A DNA stretch of 64,000 nucleotides from Hymenobacter sp. J193. Lineage in GTDB: Bacteria > Bacteroidota > Bacteroidia > Cytophagales > Hymenobacteraceae. Within the stretch, counting starts at the first letter, position 1. The number at the start of each line of letters is the position of its first letter. Position numbers and translations under genes: made by a program. The notes below the pieces were generated by a model. It did not search any database. It was not told where the DNA came from and was given only the letters and a program-made list of their open reading frames with translations. The stretch lies in NCBI RefSeq assembly GCF_024700075.1, contig NZ_JAJONE010000001.1:1888001-1952000 (forward strand). The letters run 5' to 3'. Positions 26,126 through 35,660 of this stretch are shown here, in pieces.

Positions 26126-26440
26126 AAGCAGCGGAAAAGCGGCCGGAATATACGGGTCGTACTCCTAGGCGGTTGCAAGGCCGGCCATGAATATTTACCT
26201 TTTTACCTGCACTTAATAAAGTATTTAAGGTGAATGCGGGCCGAAAATTTGGATGCCGACTTTTTTTGAGGTTAGCTTTACTCAACGGGCCAGGTAAAGT
26301 CTTCACCGATTTTCGCTGGTTTCGGATGTCTTCATCTTCTTTTCTGCGGCTGCCGCTCTGAGTATCGAGTAACACGAAGTACGCTAAGGTCCCTGGTTGG
26401 GGCCGACCCTTTAATTGATTCTGCCACCCTACGACGGACA
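26126..26440. other. gene-free intergenic region
   Basis: 315 bases between divergent genes. AT-richer than its surroundings with T7 and A5 runs. No strong -7 consensus, tRNA, hairpin or repeat was recognised. It should hold the promoter of the NlpC/P60 gene. Confidence 0.5.
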
Positions 26441-27049
26441 ATGAAAAACAGAATTCTGTATTGCCTCGCCGCTGCCTCTCTGGCTCTATCTTTCTTCTTC
26501 GAGCAAGCTCCTGCTCCTTTGGTTTCCGGTGCTCCCATAGCCGCCGAAGCCTCCCTCCTCCCCGATTTCCTTTCGAGTGACCCCGAAGGCAGCGCCAACG
26601 ACCGCGCCTCCTACCGCGACTCGCTTCAGTACAGCCAGTATGCTCATGCGCTGGGCGTGAAGCTGGAATACACCGAAGACAAAGACCTGCTCCGCACCGT
26701 CACCGACTGGCTTGGTACTCCCTACCGCTTCGGCAGCAACACCAAGCGCGGCACCGACTGCTCGGGCTTCGTTACCCGCGTATTCAAAGAGGTGTACGGC
26801 ATCACGCTGCAGCGCAGTTCCCGCTCCATGTTCGAGAAGGTGCAGCGCGTAGCCAAGGACGAAATGCAGACCGGCGACCTGGTATTCTTTCGTCGTGGTC
26901 CGGGCCAGCCCATTTACCACGTAGGTATTTACCTCACCAGCGGCAAGTTTGCCCACTCAGCCACCAACGGCGGCGTGATGGTAAGCTCCCTGAACCAGGC
27001 CTACTACCACCGCAATTTTTACGCGGCCGGCCGCGTGGCCCGCAACTAA
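26441..27049 (+). CDS. C40 family peptidase (NlpC/P60)
   Basis: Exported cell-wall cysteine peptidase, expected to cleave D-gamma-Glu-meso-DAP bonds in peptidoglycan peptides. A signal peptide (MKNRILYCLAAASLALSFFF) is present. Residues ~85-200 form the NlpC/P60 domain with Cys107 in GTDCSGFV, a His near 160 in YHVGIYL, and a polar third residue around FAHSATNGG. The length (202 residues) fits a single-domain enzyme without SH3 or LysM modules. It is followed by a strong terminator, so it is monocistronic. Confidence 0.92.
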   Translation: MKNRILYCLAAASLALSFFFEQAPAPLVSGAPIAAEASLLPDFLSSDPEGSANDRASYRDSLQYSQYAHALGVKLEYTEDKDLLRTVTDWLGTPYRFGSNTKRGTDCSGFVTRVFKEVYGITLQRSSRSMFEKVQRVAKDEMQTGDLVFFRRGPGQPIYHVGIYLTSGKFAHSATNGGVMVSSLNQAYYHRNFYAAGRVARN

Positions 27050-27070
27050 GTACCGCAGTCTTTTTAGCAG

Positions 27071-27104
27071 AACAGCCCCGGTCGTTTTCACGGCCGGGGC
27101 TGTT
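27071..27104 (+). terminator. terminator hairpin after the NlpC/P60 gene
   Basis: AACAGCCCCGG / CCGGGGCTGTT stem with a ~12-base loop, preceded by a T5 run and ending in TGTT. Perfect stem of 11 bp. Confidence 0.75.
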
Positions 27105-27200
27105 GCGTTTCAGGCAGCCAACTATTTTCGCGCTCCGTAGTATAGTAGCTCGGGCCACCCTACGCCCCGTACTTTGTCTCCCCTTACTTTCCTCCTAACT

Positions 27201-27878
27201 ATGGCAAATCAAGCTCCCAGCGGCGACCAGATCAGTTCCTCGCCCTTTTTCAAGCGCGCCCTGCACTCAGCCGAAGAGTACGTGCGCAAGCCTCTGCGTA
27301 TAAAGCAGCTGCTGAATGATGCTTACCAGAAAGCCAGCGAAAAGAAAGACGTGGGCACCATGGCCCACGAGGCCTGGGAAAGTATGCAGCGGCTGTTCCG
27401 CCTGATTAAGGCATCGGTGTCGGGCGAGTACACGGGCCTGCCCACTCCTACTATTGTAGCGGCGGTAGCAGTGGTGCTGTACTTCCTGAGCCCCATCGAC
27501 CTGATTCCGGACTTTATACCGGTGCTGGGTTTGCTTGATGACGTAGCGCTGGTAGCCTGGTTCTCCTCTACCCTGGCCGATGAGATGGACAAGTTTGAGG
27601 CCTGGGAAAGCAGCCGCGCTGTAGTAGTCGATAGCCAGCTCAGCGCCACCGGGCACACGGCCAAGCAGCAGGCTGAATCTACGGCCGCTACATTTGAGCC
27701 CGCCGAGGAGTCGGCCAAAAAAGCCGGCATTACCGATCTGCCTTCTTCGCCCCCGGTGCCCAGCGCCGAGTCGTCCACGCTCCACCCCGACGTAGCCGCC
27801 AACACCACCGACGGAACGCGCGTACCCAGTCACGACTCGCAGACGCCCTCGGGCGATACGGGCGGCAACATCCGCTAA
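27201..27878 (+). CDS. YkvA (DUF1232) family membrane protein
   Basis: 225 residues from ATG 27201. The DUF1232 core appears as VVLYFLSPIDLIPDFIPV then LGLLDDVALV (~90-118): a short pair of membrane-inserted helices with the characteristic SPIDLIPDFIP signature. The N-terminal helical part (~10-80) is charged. The C-terminal ~75 residues are Ser/Pro/Ala-rich and probably disordered. Function unknown. The TTG at 27174 gives a longer form but overlaps the promoter-like TACTTTG, so ATG is used. A shared terminator lies between this gene and the carrier gene. Confidence 0.85.
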   Translation: MANQAPSGDQISSSPFFKRALHSAEEYVRKPLRIKQLLNDAYQKASEKKDVGTMAHEAWESMQRLFRLIKASVSGEYTGLPTPTIVAAVAVVLYFLSPIDLIPDFIPVLGLLDDVALVAWFSSTLADEMDKFEAWESSRAVVVDSQLSATGHTAKQQAESTAATFEPAEESAKKAGITDLPSSPPVPSAESSTLHPDVAANTTDGTRVPSHDSQTPSGDTGGNIR

Positions 27879-27900
27879 TTCAGACACGTCATGTCAAGCA

Positions 27901-27934
27901 AAAAGGCCCGAACCAAATTGGTTCGGGCCTTTTT
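27901..27934. terminator. bidirectional intrinsic terminator
   Basis: Perfect AAAAGGCCCGAACC / GGTTCGGGCCTTTT stem with an AAATT loop. A and T runs on either side allow termination of both the YkvA gene (+) and the efflux/carrier operon (-). Confidence 0.92.
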
Positions 27935-27946
27935 GTTTGGGCTTGC

Positions 27947-28219
27947 TTAGGCAGCTACCTGCGCCTGGGGCGTGTGCGAAGCCACGTAGTCCACAAAGTC
28001 GCCCACGGTGCTCAGGGGCACCTCATCGGGGATGGTAATGTGGAAGCTACGCTCCAGCTCCAGAATGATGTCTACTACATCCACGGTATCGAAGCCCAGC
28101 TCGCGGCTCAGATTACTGGAAATACGCAGACGCGACTGGCGAATGTGCTTGCGCTTGCTGATGATACGCAACACTTGCTGCGTGATGGCCGGTTGGGCCA
28201 GAGTCGTCGAGGCAATCAT
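27947..28219 (-). CDS. acyl-carrier-protein-like protein with Thr in place of the phosphopantetheine Ser
   Basis: 90 residues with the four-helix acyl carrier fold: RELGFDTVDVVDIILELERSF followed by ITIPDEVPLSTVGDFVDYV aligns well with helix II and the acidic helix III of bacterial ACP. The canonical DSL motif is replaced by Asp44-Thr45-Val46; the codon at 28085-28087 is ACC. The residue that receives 4'-phosphopantetheine is therefore missing, so it may be a non-acylated scaffold or a carrier modified on Thr, which is not normally accepted by AcpS. It follows the RND pump with a 32-base gap on the same strand. No other fatty-acid gene is nearby. Confidence 0.82.
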   Translation of the reverse strand: MIASTTLAQPAITQQVLRIISKRKHIRQSRLRISSNLSRELGFDTVDVVDIILELERSFHITIPDEVPLSTVGDFVDYVASHTPQAQVAA

Positions 28220-28251
28220 GGGGGAAACGACGTTCAGGTAAGGAGAAAAGA

Positions 28252-31200
28252 TCAGTATTCAGCAAAAACGGGCGGGTTGGCCGCCTGCACTTCCTCGGCA
28301 CCGACCGCCGAAGCCGCCGGGCCGTCTGTGGGATGACCGGATATTTTTCCTTTCAGCGTTTCGCTGAGCAGATACATAACCGGGACTACAACTAGGGTAA
28401 TCAAGGTTGCAAACACCAGCCCGAAAATAATGGTCCAGGCCAGGGGACCCCAGAACGTTACCGACTCACCACCGATAAAGAAGTTGGGCTCGAAAGCGGC
28501 GAACATCTCATAGAAGTCCACGTTCAGGCCAATGGCCAGGGGAATAAGGCCCAGCGTGGCGGCTGTAGCCGTCAGGATTACCGGGTTCAGGCGGGTACGG
28601 CCGGCCAGCACAATGGCCTCCCGCAGGGGCATACCCTGGGAGCGGAGGATATCGGTGAATTCGACCAGCAGGATGCCGTTCTTCACCACGATACCGGCCA
28701 GGGCAATGATACCCACGCCCGTCATCACGATGCTGATATTCATGCCCGTAATGGCCAGACCCCAGAACACGCCAGCCACGGAAAACAGCACTTCGGAGAG
28801 AATGATGACCGGCTTGCTGAACGAGTTGAACTGCACCACCAGAATCAGGAAGATGAGGGCCAGGGCACCGATACCAGCCAGGGGCAGGAAGTCGGAGGTT
28901 TCCTTCTGGTCTTCCTGCGCACCACCCATCTTAATGGTGTAGCCAGCAGGCGTCGGGTAAGCTTTCAGGGCCGTTTCGATGTTGCGCACCACGTCGGGGC
29001 CAGTGAAGCCACTCAGCACGTTCGAGGAAATGGTGATGACGCGCTTCACGTCCTTGCGCTTGATGCCGCCGTAGGTCGTGCTGTATTTCACGTCAGCCAC
29101 GGAACTGATGGGCACCTGGCGCATCTGGCCGGTGGCGTCCCGGAAAGTCAGCGGCGAGTTCAGAATGGCATTTACGTCTTCGCGGTAGGGCTTGGCGTAG
29201 CGCACCTGAATGGGGTACTCGTCGTCGGAGGTCTTGAATTTGCTGGCCTCGTAGCCGTAGATGGCCGTGCGCACCTCCATACCAATCTGCGCCGTGCTGA
29301 TGCCCTCGCGGTTGGCGCGGGTGCGGTCGATGTTCACGGCAATTTCCGGGTTGCGGTCCTCCAGGTTGGAGCGCAGCTGCTCGATACCGCCGATGTTCTT
29401 GGAGTTGACGTAGCGGATGATGTCCTTCGACAGCGCAGCCAGTTTCGGGTAGTCGTCGCCGGCTACCTCAATGGCAATTTCCTTGCCCGTGGGCGGGCCG
29501 CTCGACTCCTGGTCCACTGAGATTTCAGTGCCGGGAATTCCCTTCACTGCCTCGCGGATCTTGTCCATGTAGGTGCGGGTTTCGGGGCCGGTCCGCTCGC
29601 TCATTTCCTTGAAGGCCACGGCCACCTTAGCCAGGTGCGACTGCGACACGCCCGAAGCCGTAGCCTCGCCCGGGTCGCCGGCCCCAATGGCCACGTTGGT
29701 GATGACCGATTCCACGTCCGGGTTTTTCTGGCCGATGACGCTGTAGATGCGGCGCTCCAAGATGCGGGCCACCGAGTCGGTAACCTCTACGCGGGTGCCT
29801 ACGGGCATCTTCAGGTAGGTGTACACGAACTTCGGGTCGCCTTTCGGGAAGAAGTCCACCTTGGGGCTGCGCATGCCCACCGCTACAAACGAAGCGAAGA
29901 ACACGAGTACTACCCCAACCATAACGATAACCGGGTGGCCGATGGCCCAGCGCACCAGGCTGGCGTAGCCATCCATAAAGCGCGGCAGCGCCTTGGTCTG
30001 GAACCAGGCAATGCCCTTGTTGAACACGAACATGTTCAGCCAGATCAGAGCCGCCACAGTCAGCAGCAGGTTGCCGATGAAGTGACCGTGCTCCTTGAAG
30101 AAGCCGGGCGTTTCGGTGCCGGCTGCCAGGGCCGCGGCGCCTTCGGCCGCGCTGGTGTGGCCACCAATGCCCACCAGATTAAACAACACACCAAGTCCAA
30201 CCAGGGCGGCCGTCCATATCAGCAGGTTGCGCGTCACGCGGGGCTTGCTGTGCTCGGCATGGTGGTCTTCGCGCTCCATGAACGACACGGCAAACACCGG
30301 GTTCATGATGAAGGCCACGACGAGCGAGGACATCAGCGTGAGAATCAGCGTGACGGGCAGGTAGAACATAAAGCTACCCACAATGCCGGGCCAGAACATC
30401 AGCGGCACGAAGGGTGCTACCGTGGTCAGCGTACCGGCCAGTACCGGCACGAATACCTCACCAGCAGCATACTTGGCGGCCTGGGCCGTCGTCAGCTTGG
30501 GGTGCTCGTGCAGTAGGCGGTGGGTGTTTTCAATCACTACGATGGCGTCGTCTACCACAATACCCAGCGCCAGCAGGAAGGCGAAGAGCACAATCATGTT
30601 CAGCGCAAAGCCAAACATGGGCAGCATCACGAAAGCCAGGAACATCGAAATCGGCACCGAAAGACCCACGAACAGCGCATTGGTGGTGCCCATGAAGAAC
30701 ATCAGAATCACCGTTACCAGGATAAAGCCGATGACGATGGTGTTGATCAGGTCGTGGAGCGTTACGCGGGTGTCGTTCGAGGTGTCGCCGGTGATGGTAA
30801 TGCGCAGGTCGCTCGACAGGCTCTTCTTCGAGTCGTCCACCAGGGTCTTGATCTTGTCGGAGGCGTCGATGAGGTTTTCCCCCTGACGCTTAATCACGTT
30901 CAGCGTAATCGAGGGCTTGCCATCGAGGCGGGCGTACGATTCGCGGTCCTTGAAGGCGTCCTCCACGGTAGCAATGTCGCCGAGGCGCACAGCTGAGCCG
31001 CTTAGGTTTTTGATCTGGATGTTGGCAATGTCGGCAGCGTTGACGTACTGACCGGCCACGCGCACGGCGCGCTTCTGGTCGCCCACATCCACCGAGCCGC
31101 CCGAGATGGTAATGTTCTCCCGGGCAATGGCCCCTTCTATGTCGGTGAAGCCCAGACGGGCAGCGCGGAGCTTGTAGAGGTCTACGTCCACGTTCACCTG

Positions 31201-31764
31201 CTGCTCCAGCGCCCCGATGATGTCGACGCGGGTAATTTCGGGCAGGGCTTCAATCTTGTCCTGGAAGTCGTCGGCCAGCTTCTTGAGCTGGGCCGCCGGC
31301 AGGTTGCCGGCCAGGTTGATCTGCATGATGGGCAGCTCCGAGAGGTTTACTTCCTGCACGGTGGGCGGAGTGGGCAGGTCGTTGGGCAGCTCGTTGCTAG
31401 CCTTGTCCACGGCGTCCTTGATGAGCTGCTTGGCGTACTGCACGTCCACGCCGGAGTTGAACTCCACGTCCACGATGCAATAGTCCTGATTGGAGGTGGA
31501 GTTGATTTTCTTCACCCCGTTCACCGACTTGATTTCTTTCTCAAGCTGGCGCGTTACCAGGTTCTCGATGTCGGTGGGCGAGGTGCCGGGGTACACCGTG
31601 GCCACGATGATGCGCGGAATCACGATGTCCGGGAATTTCTCCTTGCCCAGCTTGATGTAAGCGAATATACCCATCACGCACAGAATCAGCGTGATGATAT
31701 AAATACTGGTCTTGTTGTTGATGGACCAACTGGTGGGTCCAAACTCTTTTTCGATATCCTGCAT
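28252..31764 (-). CDS. efflux RND transporter permease subunit
   Basis: Inner-membrane proton-driven efflux pump of the AcrB/MexB/CzcA superfamily (1170 residues). It shows the short cytoplasmic N-terminus, TM1 (IYIITLILCVMGIFAYIKLG), the periplasmic porter subdomains, and the charged TM4 motif LALGIVVDDAIVVIENTH (~403-420) with two Asp for proton relay. A second periplasmic loop and TM7-12 complete the fold. It is longer than AcrB (1049) because of extra hydrophobic segments (~505-585, VTRNLLIWTAALVG and GNLLLTVAALIWLNMFV). The substrate cannot be read from sequence. It is fourth in the tetR-tolC-adaptor-pump-carrier locus. Confidence 0.94.
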   Translation of the reverse strand: MQDIEKEFGPTSWSINNKTSIYIITLILCVMGIFAYIKLGKEKFPDIVIPRIIVATVYPGTSPTDIENLVTRQLEKEIKSVNGVKKINSTSNQDYCIVDVEFNSGVDVQYAKQLIKDAVDKASNELPNDLPTPPTVQEVNLSELPIMQINLAGNLPAAQLKKLADDFQDKIEALPEITRVDIIGALEQQVNVDVDLYKLRAARLGFTDIEGAIARENITISGGSVDVGDQKRAVRVAGQYVNAADIANIQIKNLSGSAVRLGDIATVEDAFKDRESYARLDGKPSITLNVIKRQGENLIDASDKIKTLVDDSKKSLSSDLRITITGDTSNDTRVTLHDLINTIVIGFILVTVILMFFMGTTNALFVGLSVPISMFLAFVMLPMFGFALNMIVLFAFLLALGIVVDDAIVVIENTHRLLHEHPKLTTAQAAKYAAGEVFVPVLAGTLTTVAPFVPLMFWPGIVGSFMFYLPVTLILTLMSSLVVAFIMNPVFAVSFMEREDHHAEHSKPRVTRNLLIWTAALVGLGVLFNLVGIGGHTSAAEGAAALAAGTETPGFFKEHGHFIGNLLLTVAALIWLNMFVFNKGIAWFQTKALPRFMDGYASLVRWAIGHPVIVMVGVVLVFFASFVAVGMRSPKVDFFPKGDPKFVYTYLKMPVGTRVEVTDSVARILERRIYSVIGQKNPDVESVITNVAIGAGDPGEATASGVSQSHLAKVAVAFKEMSERTGPETRTYMDKIREAVKGIPGTEISVDQESSGPPTGKEIAIEVAGDDYPKLAALSKDIIRYVNSKNIGGIEQLRSNLEDRNPEIAVNIDRTRANREGISTAQIGMEVRTAIYGYEASKFKTSDDEYPIQVRYAKPYREDVNAILNSPLTFRDATGQMRQVPISSVADVKYSTTYGGIKRKDVKRVITISSNVLSGFTGPDVVRNIETALKAYPTPAGYTIKMGGAQEDQKETSDFLPLAGIGALALIFLILVVQFNSFSKPVIILSEVLFSVAGVFWGLAITGMNISIVMTGVGIIALAGIVVKNGILLVEFTDILRSQGMPLREAIVLAGRTRLNPVILTATAATLGLIPLAIGLNVDFYEMFAAFEPNFFIGGESVTFWGPLAWTIIFGLVFATLITLVVVPVMYLLSETLKGKISGHPTDGPAASAVGAEEVQAANPPVFAEY

Positions 31765-31845
31765 GGCTGTGAGAAGCTAGGATGTGAGAAGAATCAGGCA
31801 GCGCCAGCTGAGGCCGCAGCGGCTTCAGCTGGCGCTGGTCCCGGC

Positions 31846-33002
31846 TTATCCGGCCGAGCCGGCAGGAGCCACCGGCTGACCTTCATTAAGATTTTGATAA
31901 CCAGCGGAAATCACCTGGTCATTGGCACTCAGGCCGCCGGTAATTTCCGTACGGCCGTTGTAGGTGGCGCCGGTTTGCACCACACGCTTGGCGGCCACTT
32001 TCTTGCCGCCTTTATCGGCTACCACAAACACGTAGCTGTTCTCCTCGTCGCGCTGCACCAGATCAACCGGCAACACCGTGGTGCTGTTCTTATTGTAGTT
32101 CTGGATGCGCACGGTGGCTACCATGTTGGGCCGCAGCTGCTGGGCTACCGGGCCATTCACCCGCAGCTCAATAGTGAAGGTGCGGCTGGCCGGGTTGATG
32201 ATGCGGCTCACGGTGCGCACGGTAGACGGAATATCCGTAGCTCCCAGGTCAGAAAGGGTCACCAGGGCTTTGTCGCCGGCTTTGATCTTGTTGGCGTAGT
32301 TTTCCGATACGTCGGCAATAAGCTTGCCGCCGCCGCCGCTGAGCAGGCGCACCACCGGCACGCCGGGGTTGCCCATCTCCCCTACTTTGGCCGGAACTTC
32401 ATCCACGGTGCCGCCGAATGGGGCTACCACGTTGTACATAGCCCGCTGCTGCTGCTGCGTGGCTAAGCTACGACGCAGAGCGTCGTAGTTGTTTTTGGCC
32501 TGCAGGTACTGTATTTCGGTGCCGATCTGCTGTTTCCAGAGGCGGTCCTGCTTTTCAAACACCGTTTTGGCCAGTTCCAGGCGGGTGCGCAGCTCGGCAA
32601 TGCCCGATTCGAGCACGGCCGCGTCCTGGGTGGCAATAACCTGACCCTTGCTTACCCGGTCGCCGCGCTGCACGCGGATGCTGGTGAGCACGCCCGGCAC
32701 GCGGGGCGACACGTTGGCGTTTTCGTCGAAGTCGGCGCGGCCCTGCACTTCCACGTAGCTGGTGAAGCTTTCGGGCTGCACGCTAATCACCGACACGGGC
32801 GTGGCGGCCAGGGTAGCGCCTTCTGCCGGACCGGCTTTGGCTTCCAGCTCGGCAATTTTGGCGGCGTTGGCGGCCTGTTCTTTTTGAGCTTTTCCAGCTC
32901 GGCTTTGGGGTCCTTTTCCCCGCCGCAGCTGGTCAGCTGCAAGCTACCTACAGCCAGCAGGCCGAAAGTGAAGAGACGAAGGGACGTGGAAGGAGTATAC
33001 AT
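31846..33002 (-). pseudogene. efflux RND periplasmic adaptor (membrane fusion protein), frameshifted
   Basis: The membrane-fusion subunit joining pump and outer-membrane channel, ~384 residues if intact. The first ~45 codons (from ATG 33002) encode a lipoprotein signal with lipobox LQLTSC and a charged helix. The reading then moves to another frame from 32796, which gives the rest: barrel-sandwich ([20 protein letters not shown]), hairpin coiled coil, and the beta-barrel domain. An A5 run (T5 at 32881-32885 on the plus strand) explains it: one more A would join AELEKL to the [13 protein letters not shown] continuation in register. Probably a consensus error; a real inactivated copy is the alternative. 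Confidence 0.8.
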
Positions 33003-33047
33003 GACGACAGTCGGGAGTTGCGAAAGAAAGAGTTGGAAAGAGGCGCC

Positions 33048-34710
33048 TTAGTTGCGGGTGCGGCTGTACAGCTCGCCGGTAGCTTTGTCGCGGTCCACTT
33101 TGGCTACCAGCACATCGTAAATGGCGGCGTAGTAGTTGGTCTGGGCCTCACGCAGCGAGGTTTCAGCCGTCACCACTTCCAGGTTCGAGCCTACGCCTTC
33201 CTGAAACTTGATGCGCGAGACGCGGGCCACGTCGGCAGCCAGGTCCAGGTTGGCGCGCTGGTTGTCCAGCACGTCCAGGGCATTGATGAGGGTGGTGCGG
33301 CTCTGCGCGTCCTGCAGGTCTATGCTCTGGCGCAGGGTTTCAAAGCCTTTCTCAATGCTCTGCTGCTGAATGCGGGCCTGCTGCACCTGGTACTTGCGGC
33401 GGAAGCCATCAAACACGGGAACCTGCAAGCTCAGCCCCACATTGCCGAAGCCAAACCAGTTCTGGTTGGGGAAGCCATTGGCAGACCGGGAATCGGGTCC
33501 ACGGAAAGCAAACAGGTCGCCGGGGTTCTTGGCCGAGCCCGAAAAACCGTAGGCGGCCGTAGCCAGCAAGCGCGGGTAAGCGCCGGCGCGGCGGTTGGCC
33601 AGGTCCAGTCCAGCCAGAGCCTGCTGGGTTTCCAGGGTGCTGAACTCAATCCGGTTGTTATAGTTAAAGGCGGCGGCCAGTTGGCCGGTGCGGGCCCCGC
33701 TGAGGGCCGTTTGCTGGTCCTGCTGCCGCTGGGCATCGGTGGTGCCGGTTGGCGCCGTGCCGGTGGGCACGCCGCCCAGGCCCGTTACCCCGCCACCCGT
33801 GGCCGTATTGGCCACCCCGAGGCGCTGCCGCAATTCACCGGCGTCCACCACGGCGGCGCCCAGCGAGTCGGTGAGCTGCACACCCTGGTTTTGGGGTAGT
33901 CCCATCTGAAACTTCAGCAGCGCCACGCTCAGCTCGGTGAGGCGCTGGGCTTTCTGCTGCTCTACCAGCAGGTTGTTGCGCTGCACCTGCAGGCGCTGCA
34001 CGTCCAGCTTCTCGGCAAAACCGGCTTTAAAGGTTTCATTGGTCTGGTACAGCACCGTATCGAGGCGCTGCACGTTGCGGGCCAGCAGGCCAAGCCGCGC
34101 GCGGGCTACCAACGTGCTGTAGTAGGCCTTGCTGACCTGCTCTACCACGTCGATTTCTGCTTGCTGGGTTTGCTTTTGGGCCAGCTGCTCGTATACTTTG
34201 GCGGCTTTCAGACCAATCAGGTAAGAGCCGTCGAACAGCAGCTGCGACACCGAAGCGCTGGTGTTACCGGCCCATTGCAAGCCAAAGGCAAACGCCTGCG
34301 GCGGAACTGGCTCCGAAGGCAGCGCCACGGTGCCCAGGTTTACCGTCTGGCCGTTTTCTGCGGCCGCAATATCCTTGGCCGTGAGCGTAGTAGCGCTGCC
34401 GCCACCCCCCCAGTGCCCCAAAGTCAACCAGGCTTTTCTGCAGCTTGAAGTTGTCGGCCACGTTGGCAGCCACGTTCACCTGCGGCAAACCGGCCGACTT
34501 GATTTCGCCTACCTTGGCCCGGGCAGTCTGCTCGTTTAGGCGCGTGGCCAGCAACGAGGATTTGTTTTTGATGGCGTAGTCGATGGCCTGCTGTAGGCTC
34601 AGGTCCAGCGGCCTGTCGGAAACGGCGGTGGGGGCTTGCGCCAGCAGCTTGTGCAGACTCAGAAAGCCCAGTACCGCAAGTAGCAGCGCGGCACGCAAAG
34701 CGTTTTTCAT
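33048..34710 (-). pseudogene. TolC-family outer-membrane efflux protein, frameshifted at a G7 tract
   Basis: Outer-membrane channel of the RND locus (~553 residues). The N-terminal frame (from ATG 34710) has a signal peptide (LLAVLGFLSLHKLLAQ) and the first OEP repeat (LSLQQAIDYAIKNKSSL). The second frame (to 33048) carries the remaining coiled-coil helices, ending QTNYYAAIYDVLVAKVDRDK. The switch lies at seven C (34405-34411, plus strand): removing one base joins DFGAL to GGGGSATTL. The 3' half would otherwise need internal initiation. Either a sequencing error or a slippage-prone tract. Lies between tetR and the adaptor. Confidence 0.8.
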
Positions 34711-34743
34711 AGTGTGATTGGTAAGAAAAGAGCGCGGAAAACG

Positions 34744-35358
34744 TTATTCAGTTTCCGTCACCTGACGGTATTCATTGATGACTTTGTGGCCTTTGAGCGT
34801 GGAAATACCCGTGAGAAAGTGCTCTACTATCACGGAGTTCACGCGCTGGATGTCGAATTGCCGGGTTGGAAACACGGCGTTGTTGAACATCAGCTCGATT
34901 TCGGCCAGGTGCAGGCGCGACAGCACTTCCACGTCCAGATCGGGGCGGTACAGGCCCTCTTCCATGCCGCGGCGAATGTTGGCGGCTACTTTGGCCAGGA
35001 TGAAGGTGTTTTTGTGCTCATCGAACAGGGCCCAGGCCTGGGGGTAGTATTTCTGCAGATCATGAAAAATGCTGGGGTGAATGTTGGTGAGCATGTCCCG
35101 GTGCCACTGGATCAGGCTGAACATGGCTTCCAGCGCGTTCGAGCCCTGGGCAAAAGCCGTTTCGCAGTCATCCTCCTCGCGGTTGAGGCGCTGCTGCATC
35201 ACGGCCAGCACAATCTGGTCCTTGTTTTCAAACCACTTGTAGAGGGTTTTCTTCGACATGCCCAGGGTAGTAGCTATGTCGTCCATCGACACGCTGCGGA
35301 TGCCTTTCCGCATAAACAGCTCCACCGCCCCGACGATAATCCGGTCCTTGATTTCCAT
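34744..35358 (-). CDS. TetR/AcrR family transcriptional regulator
   Basis: DNA-binding repressor of 204 residues. The N-terminal TetR helix-turn-helix is clear: VGAVELFMRKGIRSVSMDDIATTLGMSKKTLYKWFENKDQI (~10-50). The rest is an all-helical ligand/dimerisation domain without recognised ligand motif. It is the first gene of the efflux locus and shares its direction, so it most likely represses itself and the pump genes until an inducer binds. An inverted repeat over its promoter (35378-35405) is a plausible operator. Confidence 0.92.
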   Translation of the reverse strand: MEIKDRIIVGAVELFMRKGIRSVSMDDIATTLGMSKKTLYKWFENKDQIVLAVMQQRLNREEDDCETAFAQGSNALEAMFSLIQWHRDMLTNIHPSIFHDLQKYYPQAWALFDEHKNTFILAKVAANIRRGMEEGLYRPDLDVEVLSRLHLAEIELMFNNAVFPTRQFDIQRVNSVIVEHFLTGISTLKGHKVINEYRQVTETE

Positions 35359-35365
35359 TGCGGCT

Positions 35366-35405
35366 CAAAGGTACTGCGGAAACTTCAAATGAATCCAAAG
35401 TTTCC
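35366..35405 (-). promoter_or_regulatory. tetR/efflux promoter with overlapping inverted repeat
   Basis: TACCTTTG on the minus strand (35366-35373) matches the -7 consensus, eight bases before the TetR ATG, with a TTG (35396-35398) ~22 bases further upstream. GGAAACTT (35378-35385) and AAGTTTCC (35398-35405) form an inverted repeat with a 12-base spacer between -7 and -33. The location suits a repressor site. Confidence 0.55.
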
Positions 35406-35660
35406 ATAACATTTTTTCTATTTTATTTTCTCCGGCCGGTGTCTGATCCGGGAAAGTGGTAGTTCGTTGGGGCCCGGACCGGCTGAGTTTTTTCAGCTGC
35501 GAAAGCTGCCCTGGTACTACAGACGGACAGGCCGTAGGTTTACTTTACCGGCCCTATATATTTTTTTACGGGGCCGTTCCGGGCGGCCAGCCTGGTCGCC
35601 CGGCCGCGAAAAAGCGCCAGCCGTTGTACCTTGGCAGCCTACATTCTTGCCTTGCTTTCT

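Noticed and set aside
29635..30516. 293-codon plus-strand ORF within the RND pump
   Set aside because: Antisense shadow with His/Gln-rich translation and no motif.
32881..34411. Programmed ribosomal frameshifting in adaptor and tolC
   Set aside because: No slippery heptamer plus structure was recognised, and similar breaks in unrelated genes point to indels.
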